Assembly (NCBI GenBank): GCA_041687115.1
Contig: JAWLCP010000033.1
Span: 1-28,330, forward strand
Length of the DNA: 28,330 nt
DNA from: SKLM01 sp041687115
Lineage (GTDB): Bacteria; Chloroflexota; Anaerolineae; B4-G1
Direction of reading: 5' to 3'
The notes under the pieces are model-generated. The model did no database searches. It was not told the DNA's origin and saw only the letters and a program-made list of their open reading frames with translations. The position numbers and the translations under genes are program-made. This document shows, piece after piece, positions 15,082 through 22,878 of the stretch (position 1 is the first letter of the stretch; each line of letters begins with the position of its first letter).

Positions 15082-15939
15082 CTACTTCACGACGTATCTA
15101 GACAGTCGGTTCGAAGCCAAGCGGGAGAAGACACTGATGACGAGCACCATCACCGTCAGCACCAGCGCCGAGGCGTAGGCCCGCTCCTGCACCACAGGGA
15201 AAGGCGTTCCTAGCTGGAAGAAGACCGCGAGCGGCAGCGACGCGACTGGGCGCAGCAGCGACGTGGGGAGACGGTCGGTGTAGCCGGTGGTGAAGAGGAC
15301 CGAGGCTGCATCGCCGATCCCTCGTCCGAAGGCCAGAAGGATTGCAGACGTGATGCCCGGCAGGGCCTGGCGCACGACGATCTTCCAGGCCACCTCCCAG
15401 CGCGTGATACCCAGGGCGTGGGCCGATTCGGTCAGCTCGAAGGGCACCATCTTCAACACCTCCTCAATGGCGCGGCACATGATAGGCAGCTCCACGAGCG
15501 CGAGGGCGATAATCCCGCCCAAGAGCGAGGCCCGCAACCCCATCAACAGCATCAGGCTAAAGCCGAAGGCGCCGTAGACGATGGAAGGTATGCCCCCGAG
15601 CACGTCCAGTGAAAGCCGCACCATCTCGACCAGCCCACAGGGGCCAGCGTAGACCTGGAGATAGAGTGCGATGGGCAGACCGAGGAGCAGGGCTACGAGC
15701 GTAGCCCCCACGGCCAGGCAGAGCGAACCGAGGATGGCGTTGAGGATGCCGCCTCCGGCGCCGGTGTAGTAGCCGCCCCGGGGGGGTTGCGTGATCATGG
15801 CCAGATTCATCGCCGAGAGCCCTCGCCGCACGACTGTTCCCAGGATCAGCACCAAGCAGCCGGTCACCAGAAGCAGCGCGCTCCCCATCAGAACTTTCAT
15901 CACAGTCTGCTCGAGCTTCCACAACGATCGTCGGTTCAT
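15082..15939 (-). CDS. pstA: Phosphate ABC transporter permease PstA
   Basis: This 285-residue permease has about six hydrophobic helices. The coupling (EAA-like) loop is in AHALGITRWEVAWKIVVRQ followed by LPGITSAILLAFGRGIGDAA. The N-terminal helix starts near residue 14 and the LGGIPSIVYGAFG segment is characteristic of Pst permeases. It forms the membrane channel with PstC for high-affinity phosphate uptake. Its ATG at 15939 overlaps the pstC stop by four bases (ATGA), implying translational coupling, and pstB follows at once. Confidence 0.95.
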   Translation of the reverse strand: MNRRSLWKLEQTVMKVLMGSALLLVTGCLVLILGTVVRRGLSAMNLAMITQPPRGGYYTGAGGGILNAILGSLCLAVGATLVALLLGLPIALYLQVYAGPCGLVEMVRLSLDVLGGIPSIVYGAFGFSLMLLMGLRASLLGGIIALALVELPIMCRAIEEVLKMVPFELTESAHALGITRWEVAWKIVVRQALPGITSAILLAFGRGIGDAASVLFTTGYTDRLPTSLLRPVASLPLAVFFQLGTPFPVVQERAYASALVLTVMVLVISVFSRLASNRLSRYVVK

Positions 15940-16946
15940 CGTACCCTCCCTGACATCGACATTCGTCGCAGTACCAGCCAGGCCAGTATGTTGAATCCCA
16001 GCACCACCAGCAGGAGAAACAGGCCAGCCGCCATCAGCGCCGCGTCGTACAAGGGTATTGACATCATCTCTCCGAAGTTGTTGGCGATGAGCGAGGTGAG
16101 CGGGTAGCCAGCGTCGAAGAGAGACTGGGGTACCCGGGGTACGTTGCCTACGACCATCAGCACGGCCATCGTTTCGCCGAGGGCGCGAGAGAAGCCCAGC
16201 ACCACGGCGGCGACGACACCGGGCAGAGCCCGACGCAAGATCACTTTCCGCACCATGATCCAGCGGGTGACACCCAGAGCCAGCGTGGCCTCCCGCAGTC
16301 CGTCGGGCACCGATCGCAGCACCTCCTCCATGACGGATATGATGATGGGGAAAACCATCACAGCCAGGACGACGCCGCCGGCCAGCACGCCGTAGCCGGT
16401 GGGATTGGTCGCCGTGGAGAACAAACGGATGTGTCCCAGATGGTGATCCATCCAGGGACCGACGCGTTCACGGATCAGGGGTACCACAGTCAGCACGCCC
16501 CACAAGCCATAGACCACGGAAGGAATGCCAGCCAGGACATCGATCAGAGGCTTCACCAGCTGCCGCACCGTCGACGGCGCGTATTCCGCCAGGTAGATCG
16601 CGCACAGCGTGCACACCGGCACTGCGATAACCATCCCCAGGGCAGTCACCCACAGGGTGCCCACGATGAAGGGCCAGAAGCCGAACGCACCCTGCAGTGG
16701 ATGCCAGGTCCGGCCCAACAGCAGTTCCTTCAGCGGATGGGAGCGCAGAATGGGCCAGGCCCGGGCGAGGAGGGCGATGACGATCACGGCCACCAGCAGC
16801 GCTGTGCCAACGGCCAACCCTCCCATCATCCGGCCGCCCAGGCGATCCACCACCCGGCGCCGCTTGGTCCGCATCTCGCGGGACGGGATGGTATGTCGCG
16901 CCTTCTGTCTCGGCAGGGGCCTTCCCTCTATCCAACTCTCTGCCAT
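15936..16946 (-). CDS. pstC: Phosphate ABC transporter permease PstC
   Basis: 336 residues from the ATG at 16946; an in-frame GTG directly precedes it. A basic N-terminal segment of about 40 residues is followed by six helices. The LAGIPSVVYGLWG segment and the coupling loop ATLALGVTRWIMVRKVILRR, then LPGVVAAVVLGFSRALGETMA, mark it as PstC. It pairs with PstA in the phosphate importer. pstS lies 69 bases upstream and pstA overlaps its stop. The GGGGGTGAG run is a plausible ribosome site. Confidence 0.95.
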   Translation of the reverse strand: MAESWIEGRPLPRQKARHTIPSREMRTKRRRVVDRLGGRMMGGLAVGTALLVAVIVIALLARAWPILRSHPLKELLLGRTWHPLQGAFGFWPFIVGTLWVTALGMVIAVPVCTLCAIYLAEYAPSTVRQLVKPLIDVLAGIPSVVYGLWGVLTVVPLIRERVGPWMDHHLGHIRLFSTATNPTGYGVLAGGVVLAVMVFPIIISVMEEVLRSVPDGLREATLALGVTRWIMVRKVILRRALPGVVAAVVLGFSRALGETMAVLMVVGNVPRVPQSLFDAGYPLTSLIANNFGEMMSIPLYDAALMAAGLFLLLVVLGFNILAWLVLRRMSMSGRVR

Positions 16947-17014
16947 CACTCACCCCCATCGTACTGGCCTGCCTGACCCTTCCAGTCAACAACACCAGGT
17001 ATGATTCATCCTAC

Positions 17015-18007
17015 TCACTCCAACTTCGCGAGCCCCTCGTCGAGCAGCTCTTGACTCAACGGAACGTAGCCTATCTCGCCCAAGTACTGCTGACCGTCGG
17101 TCATCACCCATTCGAGGAAACGCTTGATCGGACCTTCGGGCTTGCCCTTGGTAACTAGGTTCAGAACTCGAGCAGGCGGCGACGGGTAGCGTCCTTCGGA
17201 GATGGCCTGCATCAGATCGGCCTTGGTGTCGTAGAAACGTTCATGCGCGTCGACCTCTCCGTTGTCGTCGAGGTCGAGCGGCAGGACCTGGACGCCCGCC
17301 ACCGGCCTACCGGTGTTCGCGTCGTAGGCGAAATTGAGGTTGTTGTAACCGATGGCCAGAGCGTCCTTGCTCACGGCCTCGGCCAAGCCGGGGTCGGCCT
17401 GGACCGCGACGCCCTGCAAGTCCTCTTGGGAATAGTCGCCCAGGAACTCCGCCCAGGTCTGAGCCGCGCCGCAGGCGTCGGCGCGGGTGTATACGTGGAT
17501 TGTGTCAGCTGTGCCTTCGCCGACTATCTCAGCCCAGGTCGTGATCTCCTCGGTGACCCAGATGCGCCGGGCGGCATCCCGCGTGAGTCCTCGCGCCAGC
17601 AGCTGATCGAGCATGGGGTTCTCGGCGTTGATTGTTACCACGACGGCGTCCTTGGCGACGGGGACCCAGAAGGCGCCCTTTTTCATCTCCGCGTCGAAGA
17701 TGGGCCGAGAGACCATACCGATGTCAGCGGCACCGGTCAGGGCGTCGGTCATGCCCTTACCTGCGCCGCCAGCCGAGATGTCGAAGGTCACTCCAGGATA
17801 AAGGGCACGGAACTCCTCGCCCCAGCGGATGACCATGGGGTAGAGGGCGAAGGCGCCAGAGATCGTGATCGTCCCCTCTAGTCCAGTGGATCCGGAACCC
17901 GTGTTCGGCTGGGGGCTGCACCCTGCTAGGAGCGCGCCCAAGGTGATCACTGCGGCTAGCCAGGCATGTTTGCGGCTGTGAGAGAGTGACATGGTGCCCC
18001 TCCTCAT
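17015..18007 (-). CDS. pstS: Phosphate-binding lipoprotein PstS
   Basis: This 330-residue periplasmic-binding protein is a lipoprotein. The basic n-region, a hydrophobic stretch and the lipobox LLAGC (Cys30) are clear. The mature fold starts GTITISGAFALYP and continues DISAGGAGKGMTDAL and ADIGMVSRPI, the divergent PstS subgroup in which the usual SGSST loop is replaced by SGAFA. Two starts have good ribosome sites: ATG at 18007 (AGGAG) and ATG at 17992 (AGGAGG); I keep the longer. pstC, pstA and pstB follow, so it is the ligand receptor of that importer. Phosphate is inferred from the operon; another oxyanion is not excluded. A perfect hairpin lies just upstream in the leader. Confidence 0.92.
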   Translation of the reverse strand: MRRGTMSLSHSRKHAWLAAVITLGALLAGCSPQPNTGSGSTGLEGTITISGAFALYPMVIRWGEEFRALYPGVTFDISAGGAGKGMTDALTGAADIGMVSRPIFDAEMKKGAFWVPVAKDAVVVTINAENPMLDQLLARGLTRDAARRIWVTEEITTWAEIVGEGTADTIHVYTRADACGAAQTWAEFLGDYSQEDLQGVAVQADPGLAEAVSKDALAIGYNNLNFAYDANTGRPVAGVQVLPLDLDDNGEVDAHERFYDTKADLMQAISEGRYPSPPARVLNLVTKGKPEGPIKRFLEWVMTDGQQYLGEIGYVPLSQELLDEGLAKLE

Positions 18008-18286
18008 CCCATCTCCTTTGTTGACACCAGAAGACCGCAGACAGTTCTGCGGTCTTCACCAGGCAGACCTGTCCCTTCCAACGCCGACGGGGTTAGCTGA
18101 CGGGTTAGGGTCAGAAGGTACCCCTCTCGCCACCGCGAGATGCACCCCAACTACTGGATCCCCCGCCCGATCGGATGATCGATTAGGCGACAGATAGACT
18201 ATTCTTCTGTCTCAGACTGATGCCCAATCGAGCTCTCACATAACCGAGCCCAACTGGACCACTTCGAGCGATAGGTATTGCCTGGG
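18008..18286. other. pstS upstream region
   Basis: 279 bases between the stress-protein fusion gene and pstS. It holds the 18031-18056 hairpin and a spaced inverted repeat GACAGA/TCTGTC (18189-18194 and 18206-18211). I see no tandem TGTCA repeats and no convincing -35/-10 pair, so pst control is not explained by the box found elsewhere in the window. Confidence 0.5.
18031..18056 (-). promoter_or_regulatory. Perfect 11-bp hairpin in the pstS leader
   Basis: AAGACCGCAGA and TCTGCGGTCTT pair perfectly around a four-base loop, ending 24 bases before the pstS ATG and just ahead of its ribosome site. On the minus strand no U-run follows, so it looks like a leader structure rather than a standard terminator. 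Confidence 0.55.
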
Positions 18287-19303
18287 TCAAGCAGCGACAA
18301 GTATCGGTCGCTTGACAGTGCGTATCAGTGAGACCGTCCGGTCGGCGAGGGCCAGCGGCCACATGGCGGCCTGTTGAGCGGCCGCAGCGACCACAACGAG
18401 ATCAAACCGACCTTCCAATGCCTCACGCCGGATCTCCCAGCCAGGTGAGCCCTGGCGCAAGCGCAGCGTACCTTCTACCTGCCCACCCACCAGCCGCTGA
18501 GCCACCTGCCGCATATGTCGGCCCAGCGTCGTGTCCGTTGCCAGCAGCTCCGTGAGTCCTCGCCCTATATGAGCGGGCCGGCTGAATCCCCCAGACAGTG
18601 GCGGCACGACCGCGAGAACGGTGACCGACGCGCCGCTTGGGCCTGCCAGCCGCAGCGTCCACTCTGTCGCCGCGCTGTCTGAGGGATCATCCTGCATGAC
18701 CAGGAGCAGCTTTCGCAGCGGGACACGCGGTCCCTGAGTGATGAGCAGGGATGCTGGCAGTGGGCCTGCTGCTCTGCGACCATCCGGTCCGGAGAAGAGA
18801 TGTTCACTGAGCGATTCGTCTGGCCTCCCCATGATGATCAGTGCATAACCGTGTCTGGCTTTCTCAACTAGCAGATCCAGGGAAGGGGCCTCGGGAACGC
18901 GCTCCAGGCTCGCATTCAAGATGGCGCCTATGTATTCAGCATACGACGCTATCTGGTCGCCGCGAGGATCGCTTGGTGCGTAGGCCAGCAAACGAGGGGT
19001 GTCTTGGCCCGCCTCGCACCAGAGGCGCGCCAACAACCGGTCAATGCATATCCGATCGCCCTGCACGACGTATGGTTCGACCCCCAGTTCCCTCGCCACT
19101 GCTTCGAGCGCTGCTCTGTCGGTCGGGTCGGCCATGGCAACGGTCACTCGGCGATCCTTTGCAGCCACAGGGAGCGCATGATGGCGCGAAGCCACGGCGG
19201 GCGACAGGCGTCGAGCCACGGCCGGGTCCACATCCAGACGATCCAGGATCAGCGAACGGGCCTCGGAGGGGTCTACGAGTGCTCGGGCGTGTTCTCTCTC
19301 CAT
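18287..19303 (-). CDS. GspE/MshE N-terminal-like domain fused to universal stress protein (UspA) domains
   Basis: 338 residues from the ATG at 19303. Residues about 5-95 resemble the T2SS GspE/MshE N-terminal domain, with LPVAAKDRRVTVAMADPTD as the recognisable core. Next is a Usp-like C-terminal half (about 120-190, HGYALIIMGRPDESL, LPASLLITQ). A fuller Usp domain follows (197-338) starting LRKLLLVMQDDPSDSAATEWTL and ending RFDLVVVAAAA and KRPILVAA. The frame stays open upstream to 19456, but that part carries the repeat promoter at 19313-19370, so the later ATG is chosen; the leader would then be very short. Cytoplasmic; role probably stress or nucleotide sensing. It is not an ATPase of secretion, since no Walker motifs follow. 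Confidence 0.75.
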   Translation of the reverse strand: MEREHARALVDPSEARSLILDRLDVDPAVARRLSPAVASRHHALPVAAKDRRVTVAMADPTDRAALEAVARELGVEPYVVQGDRICIDRLLARLWCEAGQDTPRLLAYAPSDPRGDQIASYAEYIGAILNASLERVPEAPSLDLLVEKARHGYALIIMGRPDESLSEHLFSGPDGRRAAGPLPASLLITQGPRVPLRKLLLVMQDDPSDSAATEWTLRLAGPSGASVTVLAVVPPLSGGFSRPAHIGRGLTELLATDTTLGRHMRQVAQRLVGGQVEGTLRLRQGSPGWEIRREALEGRFDLVVVAAAAQQAAMWPLALADRTVSLIRTVKRPILVAA

Positions 19304-19312
19304 CTCAATCCG

Positions 19313-19370
19313 AACATAACACGCCAGGATCACAAACTTCGTGATAGCCGCATCACAGAACTGTGACAAT
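19313..19370 (-). promoter_or_regulatory. Tandem 11-bp repeat operator/promoter (Pho-box-like), copy B
   Basis: Half sites on the plus strand start at 19330, 19342, 19353 and 19364 (TCACA, TGATA, TCACA, TGACA), with the same 12/11/11 spacing as copy A at 10997-11054. A -10-like TATGTT on the minus strand is at 19318-19313, again 17 bases from the first half site start. By hand the ungapped alignment of the two blocks matches at 43 of 58 positions. It would transcribe the stress-protein fusion gene. Confidence 0.6.
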
Positions 19371-19445
19371 CCCTCCCACCATTCCATGGTTGGCGTTGGC
19401 CCGCTCCCTGCGCTTTCCTCGCAGACGAGATTCCGAATCTCCTGC

Positions 19446-19474
19446 TTGCTCTCCATGGACGGAGGTTCTATAAT
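19446..19474 (+). promoter_or_regulatory. Candidate promoter for the NarL-type two-component pair
   Basis: TTGCTC (19446-19451), 17 bases, then a perfect TATAAT (19469-19474). The start would be near 19481, about 37 bases before the regulator's GTG. It is divergent from the repeat-box promoter of the stress-protein gene. Confidence 0.5.
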
Positions 19475-19517
19475 GTGCTCGGGTCAAATTGCCGATTAGG
19501 CGGGAGAGGTGTCAACG

Positions 19518-20180
19518 GTGGGCAAGATCGAGATCATGTTGGCGGAGGACCATGTCCTGGTGCGGGAAGGCACCAGGGAGATGCTGGACCGGGAAGAAGA
19601 CCTGGAGGTAGTCGCCGAAGCAGGCGATGGTGAAGAGGCCGTGCGTCTGGTCAAAGAGCGGGAGCCCGACATCGTGATCATGGACATCGCCCTTCCGAAG
19701 TTGAACGGCGTTGAGGCTACCAGGCAGATCAAAGAGTTCAGTCCTGGCACGGCCGTGCTGGTCTTGACCGCCTATGACGACGACGAGTACGTGTTTGCCC
19801 TTCTGGAGGCCGGAGCTGCAGGCTATCTGTTGAAGGACGTCTCGACGGATGAGCTGGTGGCAGCGATCCGCGCCGTACAGGCCGGCGAGTCGATGCTCCA
19901 CCCGACCATCGCCCGCAAGGTTGTAAACCGTTTCAGCCAACACGTGGAGGAGAGTGAAGAGGCTCCTTTCGAAGAGCTCACTGAGCGGGAGATAGAGGTT
20001 CTGCAGCTGGCCGGTAGGGGCATCACGAACCGCGAGATCGCGGAGCGCCTGTCGATCAGCGATCGGACCGTCCAGGCTCATCTCAGCCACATCTTCAGTA
20101 AGCTGGGGGTCGGCTCGCGGACCGAGGCGGTGGTGTACGCGTTGCGTAAGGGCGTACTGGCTTTCGAAGACGTTTCGTGA
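19518..20180 (+). CDS. NarL/FixJ (LuxR-type) response regulator
   Basis: 220 residues from the GTG at 19518, which has GGAGAGG eight bases upstream; a GTG three codons earlier lacks such spacing. The receiver shows the acidic pair in AEDHVL, phospho-Asp56 in VIMDIALP, Thr in VLTAYDD and Lys in YLLKDV. The C-terminal LuxR helix-turn-helix is complete: LTEREIEVLQLAGRGITNRE, IAERLSISDRTVQAHLSHIF and KLGVGSRTEAV. It is the cognate partner of the kinase 48 bases downstream. Targets are unknown; the adjacent divergent stress-protein gene is one candidate. Confidence 0.95.
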   Translation: MGKIEIMLAEDHVLVREGTREMLDREEDLEVVAEAGDGEEAVRLVKEREPDIVIMDIALPKLNGVEATRQIKEFSPGTAVLVLTAYDDDEYVFALLEAGAAGYLLKDVSTDELVAAIRAVQAGESMLHPTIARKVVNRFSQHVEESEEAPFEELTEREIEVLQLAGRGITNREIAERLSISDRTVQAHLSHIFSKLGVGSRTEAVVYALRKGVLAFEDVS

Positions 20181-20228
20181 TGGGCGCATTGTGCAGTCCG
20201 TGGTGATCGGGAGGGGTGGCGCACAATC

Positions 20229-22328
20229 GTGAGAGCGGGTGTGTCGCGAATGGACCGACTTCGACGCGCAGCGGGGAGGCGCTCCTTCTGGATCGTGGTG
20301 GCGATGGTGCTCGGCATAGCCTGTCTCCATTACTTGCTTCCCCACCTGCGGCCATTGGTGCCGAACGTAGGGATGACCCTGGATCGACACGCTGTCGAGC
20401 GCATCCTCTTCCTACTCCCCGTCACTGTGGCAGCGTTCGCCTTTGGGCGGATCGGAGGGATGACCACTCTGGTCGCCGCGGTGTTGATCATGGTGCCCCG
20501 GGCGATCTGGCTCTCCCATCATCCGGTCGATGCCTTGATGGAGACCATCGCTGCGTCAGCGGTTGGTCTCCTTGTGGTCCGGATGATGGAGGCTGAGGAG
20601 AGGGGGACGTCGCTCCGCCAGGAGGCGGTCGCCCGCATGAGGTCCTTCAACGCCATGTGCTCCATTGTGGCCAAATCGCTGGAGTTGGAGCAGGTTCTGA
20701 ATGAAGCGCTTGACAAGGCCCTGGAGGTCACCGCTCTCGAAGTGGGTCTGATGTACTTCCTGGATCCACAGACCCGGGAGCTGGTGCTTTCTGCTCATCG
20801 CGGCCTGGCGGAAGCGAGCGTCAAAGACCTGGATCGCACACATCTGGGAGAGGGCCTCTGCGGACAGGTAGCTCTATCCGGGGAGACGATGGTTCTGGAG
20901 AATTCCTCGCCGGATCTTCGGGTGGCAAGAACGGCCCTTCAAGACGAGGAACTGAGGGCCCAGATCATCGTGCCGCTGACGTCGAAGGGGGAGGTGCAAG
21001 GTGTCATGGCCCTCGGCTCCCGCAGACGACGGGAGTTTCCCTCCGCGGACGTGCAACTGATTACCACATTCGGCAAACAGATCGGCGTGGGTGTTGAGAA
21101 CGCTCAGCTGCATCGGGACGTGGAGAGGCAGCTGCAGATTCAGCAACGCTTGAATGAGGTCGCTGAGCAAGTTACCTCCGAGCTGGAGCTGGACAGGATT
21201 CTGCCGAAGGTACTTCAGATTGCCGAGGAGCTCATCGAAGCCAACTGCGGTTTCATTGCCCTGTTTGATCCGGCGACCAAGAGGCTTAGCTATCCCTATC
21301 TGCACAACCTTCCACAGAGCTTGACGGACGTCACGGTATCGAAAGGGGAGGGGGTGGCAGGAGAGGTGATGGTTACGATGAGCCCGGTGAGCATCTTCGA
21401 CTATCCGAACTACTCGAACGCTGTGCCCGCGTTTGTCGGTGCTGGGCTGGTCAGCGTTGTGGCTGTTCCTATTGTAAGTGGGAATCGATCCTTCGGTACA
21501 CTGGCTGTGGGAAGCCTCCGGGAGATGAAGGACTTCTCACCAACACAGATATCGACCCTGGCCAGTGTGGGGCGTCAGGCTGGCATCGCCATCGACAACG
21601 CGCGTCTCTACGAGAATATGCGCTACTACGCCCGACAGATCACACGGGCCCAGGAGGACGAAAGGAAACGCATTGCACGCGAGGCGCATGACGAGACGGC
21701 GCAGATCCTGGTGGCCCTATCTCGCCGGCTCGATGCGCTAAAGGCCTCGGCTGAGTTGCCCTCCGCTGCCTGTGAGGAGCGCCTTGAGAGCGCACGCGAA
21801 CTGACCACCGACGCGTTGCACAGCGTCCGGCGTTTCAGTCGGGATCTTCGGCCCCCGGTGCTGGACGATCTGGGCTTTGTCCCCGCCGTCCGAGGTCTGG
21901 CCAGGCAATTAGAGGATACTGGCGTCGACGTGAAGCTTCGAGTCTCGGGGACGCCGTACCGGTTCTCGCCGGAAGAGGAGCTCGTGTTATTCCGGATCGC
22001 TCAAGAATCTCTCAGCAATATCAGGCGGCATGGCGACGCCTCTGCGGTCCGGATCATCGTATCGTTCCGGCGGAGCGGCGTCCAGATGGTCATCGAAGAT
22101 GACGGAAAAGGCTTTGCCCCCCCGGACAAGTTCGTCGACCTGGTTGCCTCGGGGAAGCTGGGCCTCATCGGGATGCATGAGAGAGCGCGGATCCTGGGGG
22201 GGACACTTCGGATCGATTCGGAGCCCGGCAGGGGCACGCGGGTTCTCGTGAATGCTCCGGTGCACAGGAGAGAGCGAAAGACGTCAGGAGAACCTCGGGA
22301 CCGAAGAGCTCCGCCGCGTGGCCCTTGA
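20229..22328 (+). CDS. Sensor histidine kinase, membrane N-terminus, two GAF domains, HisKA_3
   Basis: 699 residues from the GTG at 20229 (an ATG at 20250 is an alternative). Three to four helices in the first 120 residues resemble the DUF4118/KdpD-type membrane module. Two GAF domains follow (about 135-285, LSLELEQVLNEAL-like entry; about 305-455, TSELELDRILPKVL). The HisKA_3 motif DERKRIAREAHDETAQ places the phospho-His at residue 487. The ATPase domain contains RIAQESLSNIRRHGDA, EDDGKGF and LGLIGMHERARILGG. This is the NarX/LiaS/DevS class, partner of the NarL-type regulator upstream. GAF domains may bind heme, nucleotide or Fe-S ligands; no ligand motif stands out. The tail is Arg/Pro-rich and the stop lies in a hairpin. 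Confidence 0.93.
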   Translation: MRAGVSRMDRLRRAAGRRSFWIVVAMVLGIACLHYLLPHLRPLVPNVGMTLDRHAVERILFLLPVTVAAFAFGRIGGMTTLVAAVLIMVPRAIWLSHHPVDALMETIAASAVGLLVVRMMEAEERGTSLRQEAVARMRSFNAMCSIVAKSLELEQVLNEALDKALEVTALEVGLMYFLDPQTRELVLSAHRGLAEASVKDLDRTHLGEGLCGQVALSGETMVLENSSPDLRVARTALQDEELRAQIIVPLTSKGEVQGVMALGSRRRREFPSADVQLITTFGKQIGVGVENAQLHRDVERQLQIQQRLNEVAEQVTSELELDRILPKVLQIAEELIEANCGFIALFDPATKRLSYPYLHNLPQSLTDVTVSKGEGVAGEVMVTMSPVSIFDYPNYSNAVPAFVGAGLVSVVAVPIVSGNRSFGTLAVGSLREMKDFSPTQISTLASVGRQAGIAIDNARLYENMRYYARQITRAQEDERKRIAREAHDETAQILVALSRRLDALKASAELPSAACEERLESARELTTDALHSVRRFSRDLRPPVLDDLGFVPAVRGLARQLEDTGVDVKLRVSGTPYRFSPEEELVLFRIAQESLSNIRRHGDASAVRIIVSFRRSGVQMVIEDDGKGFAPPDKFVDLVASGKLGLIGMHERARILGGTLRIDSEPGRGTRVLVNAPVHRRERKTSGEPRDRRAPPRGP

Positions 22329-22351
22329 GCCGGCACGGGCTCAACGTTGAG
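22325..22351. terminator. Overlapping alternative hairpins at the kinase 3' end
   Basis: TTGAGCC (22325-22331) pairs with GGCTCAA (22338-22344). A perfect 12-base palindrome CTCAACGTTGAG (22340-22351) overlaps the second arm, so only one structure can form at once. The kinase stop codon lies in the first arm. No U-run follows; it may act as a bidirectional terminator between convergent genes. Confidence 0.35.
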
Positions 22352-22413
22352 GGCGAACGCTCCTCCGAGGCCGACTCGAACCAGACACGGACCGCGCTGC
22401 CTGCTGTCCGTCC

Positions 22414-22755
22414 TCACTCGATCTCAATGCTGTCCAGGCGGAAGTCATCCCCTCCCACGGCAGTCACTCGGCCCTCCCCACACTCTGGGCAGATGAAGTC
22501 TCTGTGGCTCAAGGGAAACGTGTGCCCGCAGGCGAGACAGCGCAGGGTTCCATTGACGCGCTCGAAGCGTAGTTCCGCGCCCTCCGCGATGGTGTCCTTG
22601 CTGACGATGTCCCAATAGAACTGGACCGACTCGTCCACGATTGAGGATAGCTCCCCGATCACGATGTTGAGTCGGACGATGCGCTCTGCGCCGGCCTGCT
22701 CCGCGTGGCGGAGCGCGATCTCCAGCAGGCTCTCAGTGACGGATAACTCGTGCAT
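22414..22755 (-). CDS. hypA: HypA hydrogenase nickel-insertion metallochaperone
   Basis: 113 residues. The start is set at the ATG at 22755 because HypA must begin Met-His (MHELSV), His2 being the nickel ligand; a GTG nine bases earlier would bury it. The zinc site is complete: CLAC (Cys73, Cys76) and CPEC (Cys89, Cys92). Length and fold are standard. HypA docks with HypB to hand nickel to the hydrogenase large subunit. It lies 13 kb from hypBC, in line after the radical SAM gene with a 123-base gap, and convergent with the kinase gene. It may be cotranscribed with the regulator and radical SAM gene. Confidence 0.96.
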   Translation of the reverse strand: MHELSVTESLLEIALRHAEQAGAERIVRLNIVIGELSSIVDESVQFYWDIVSKDTIAEGAELRFERVNGTLRCLACGHTFPLSHRDFICPECGEGRVTAVGGDDFRLDSIEIE

Positions 22756-22878
22756 AGAACTCACCAGGGATGAAGCTCAACGGGGTGCGTCCGTTCCTAT
22801 CTCGCATAAGGGTCCTTCCCTCCCAGATGAGACGCTTCGAGCGGCTTGTCCGCCACTCGTCGCGGTCACCCGGGACCG

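Noticed and set aside
19341..19361. CRP/FNR-like site (GTGAT...ATCAC) in box B
   Set aside because: The inverted half sites are six bases apart rather than the four needed, and the symmetry is absent in box A while the direct-repeat spacing is kept in both.
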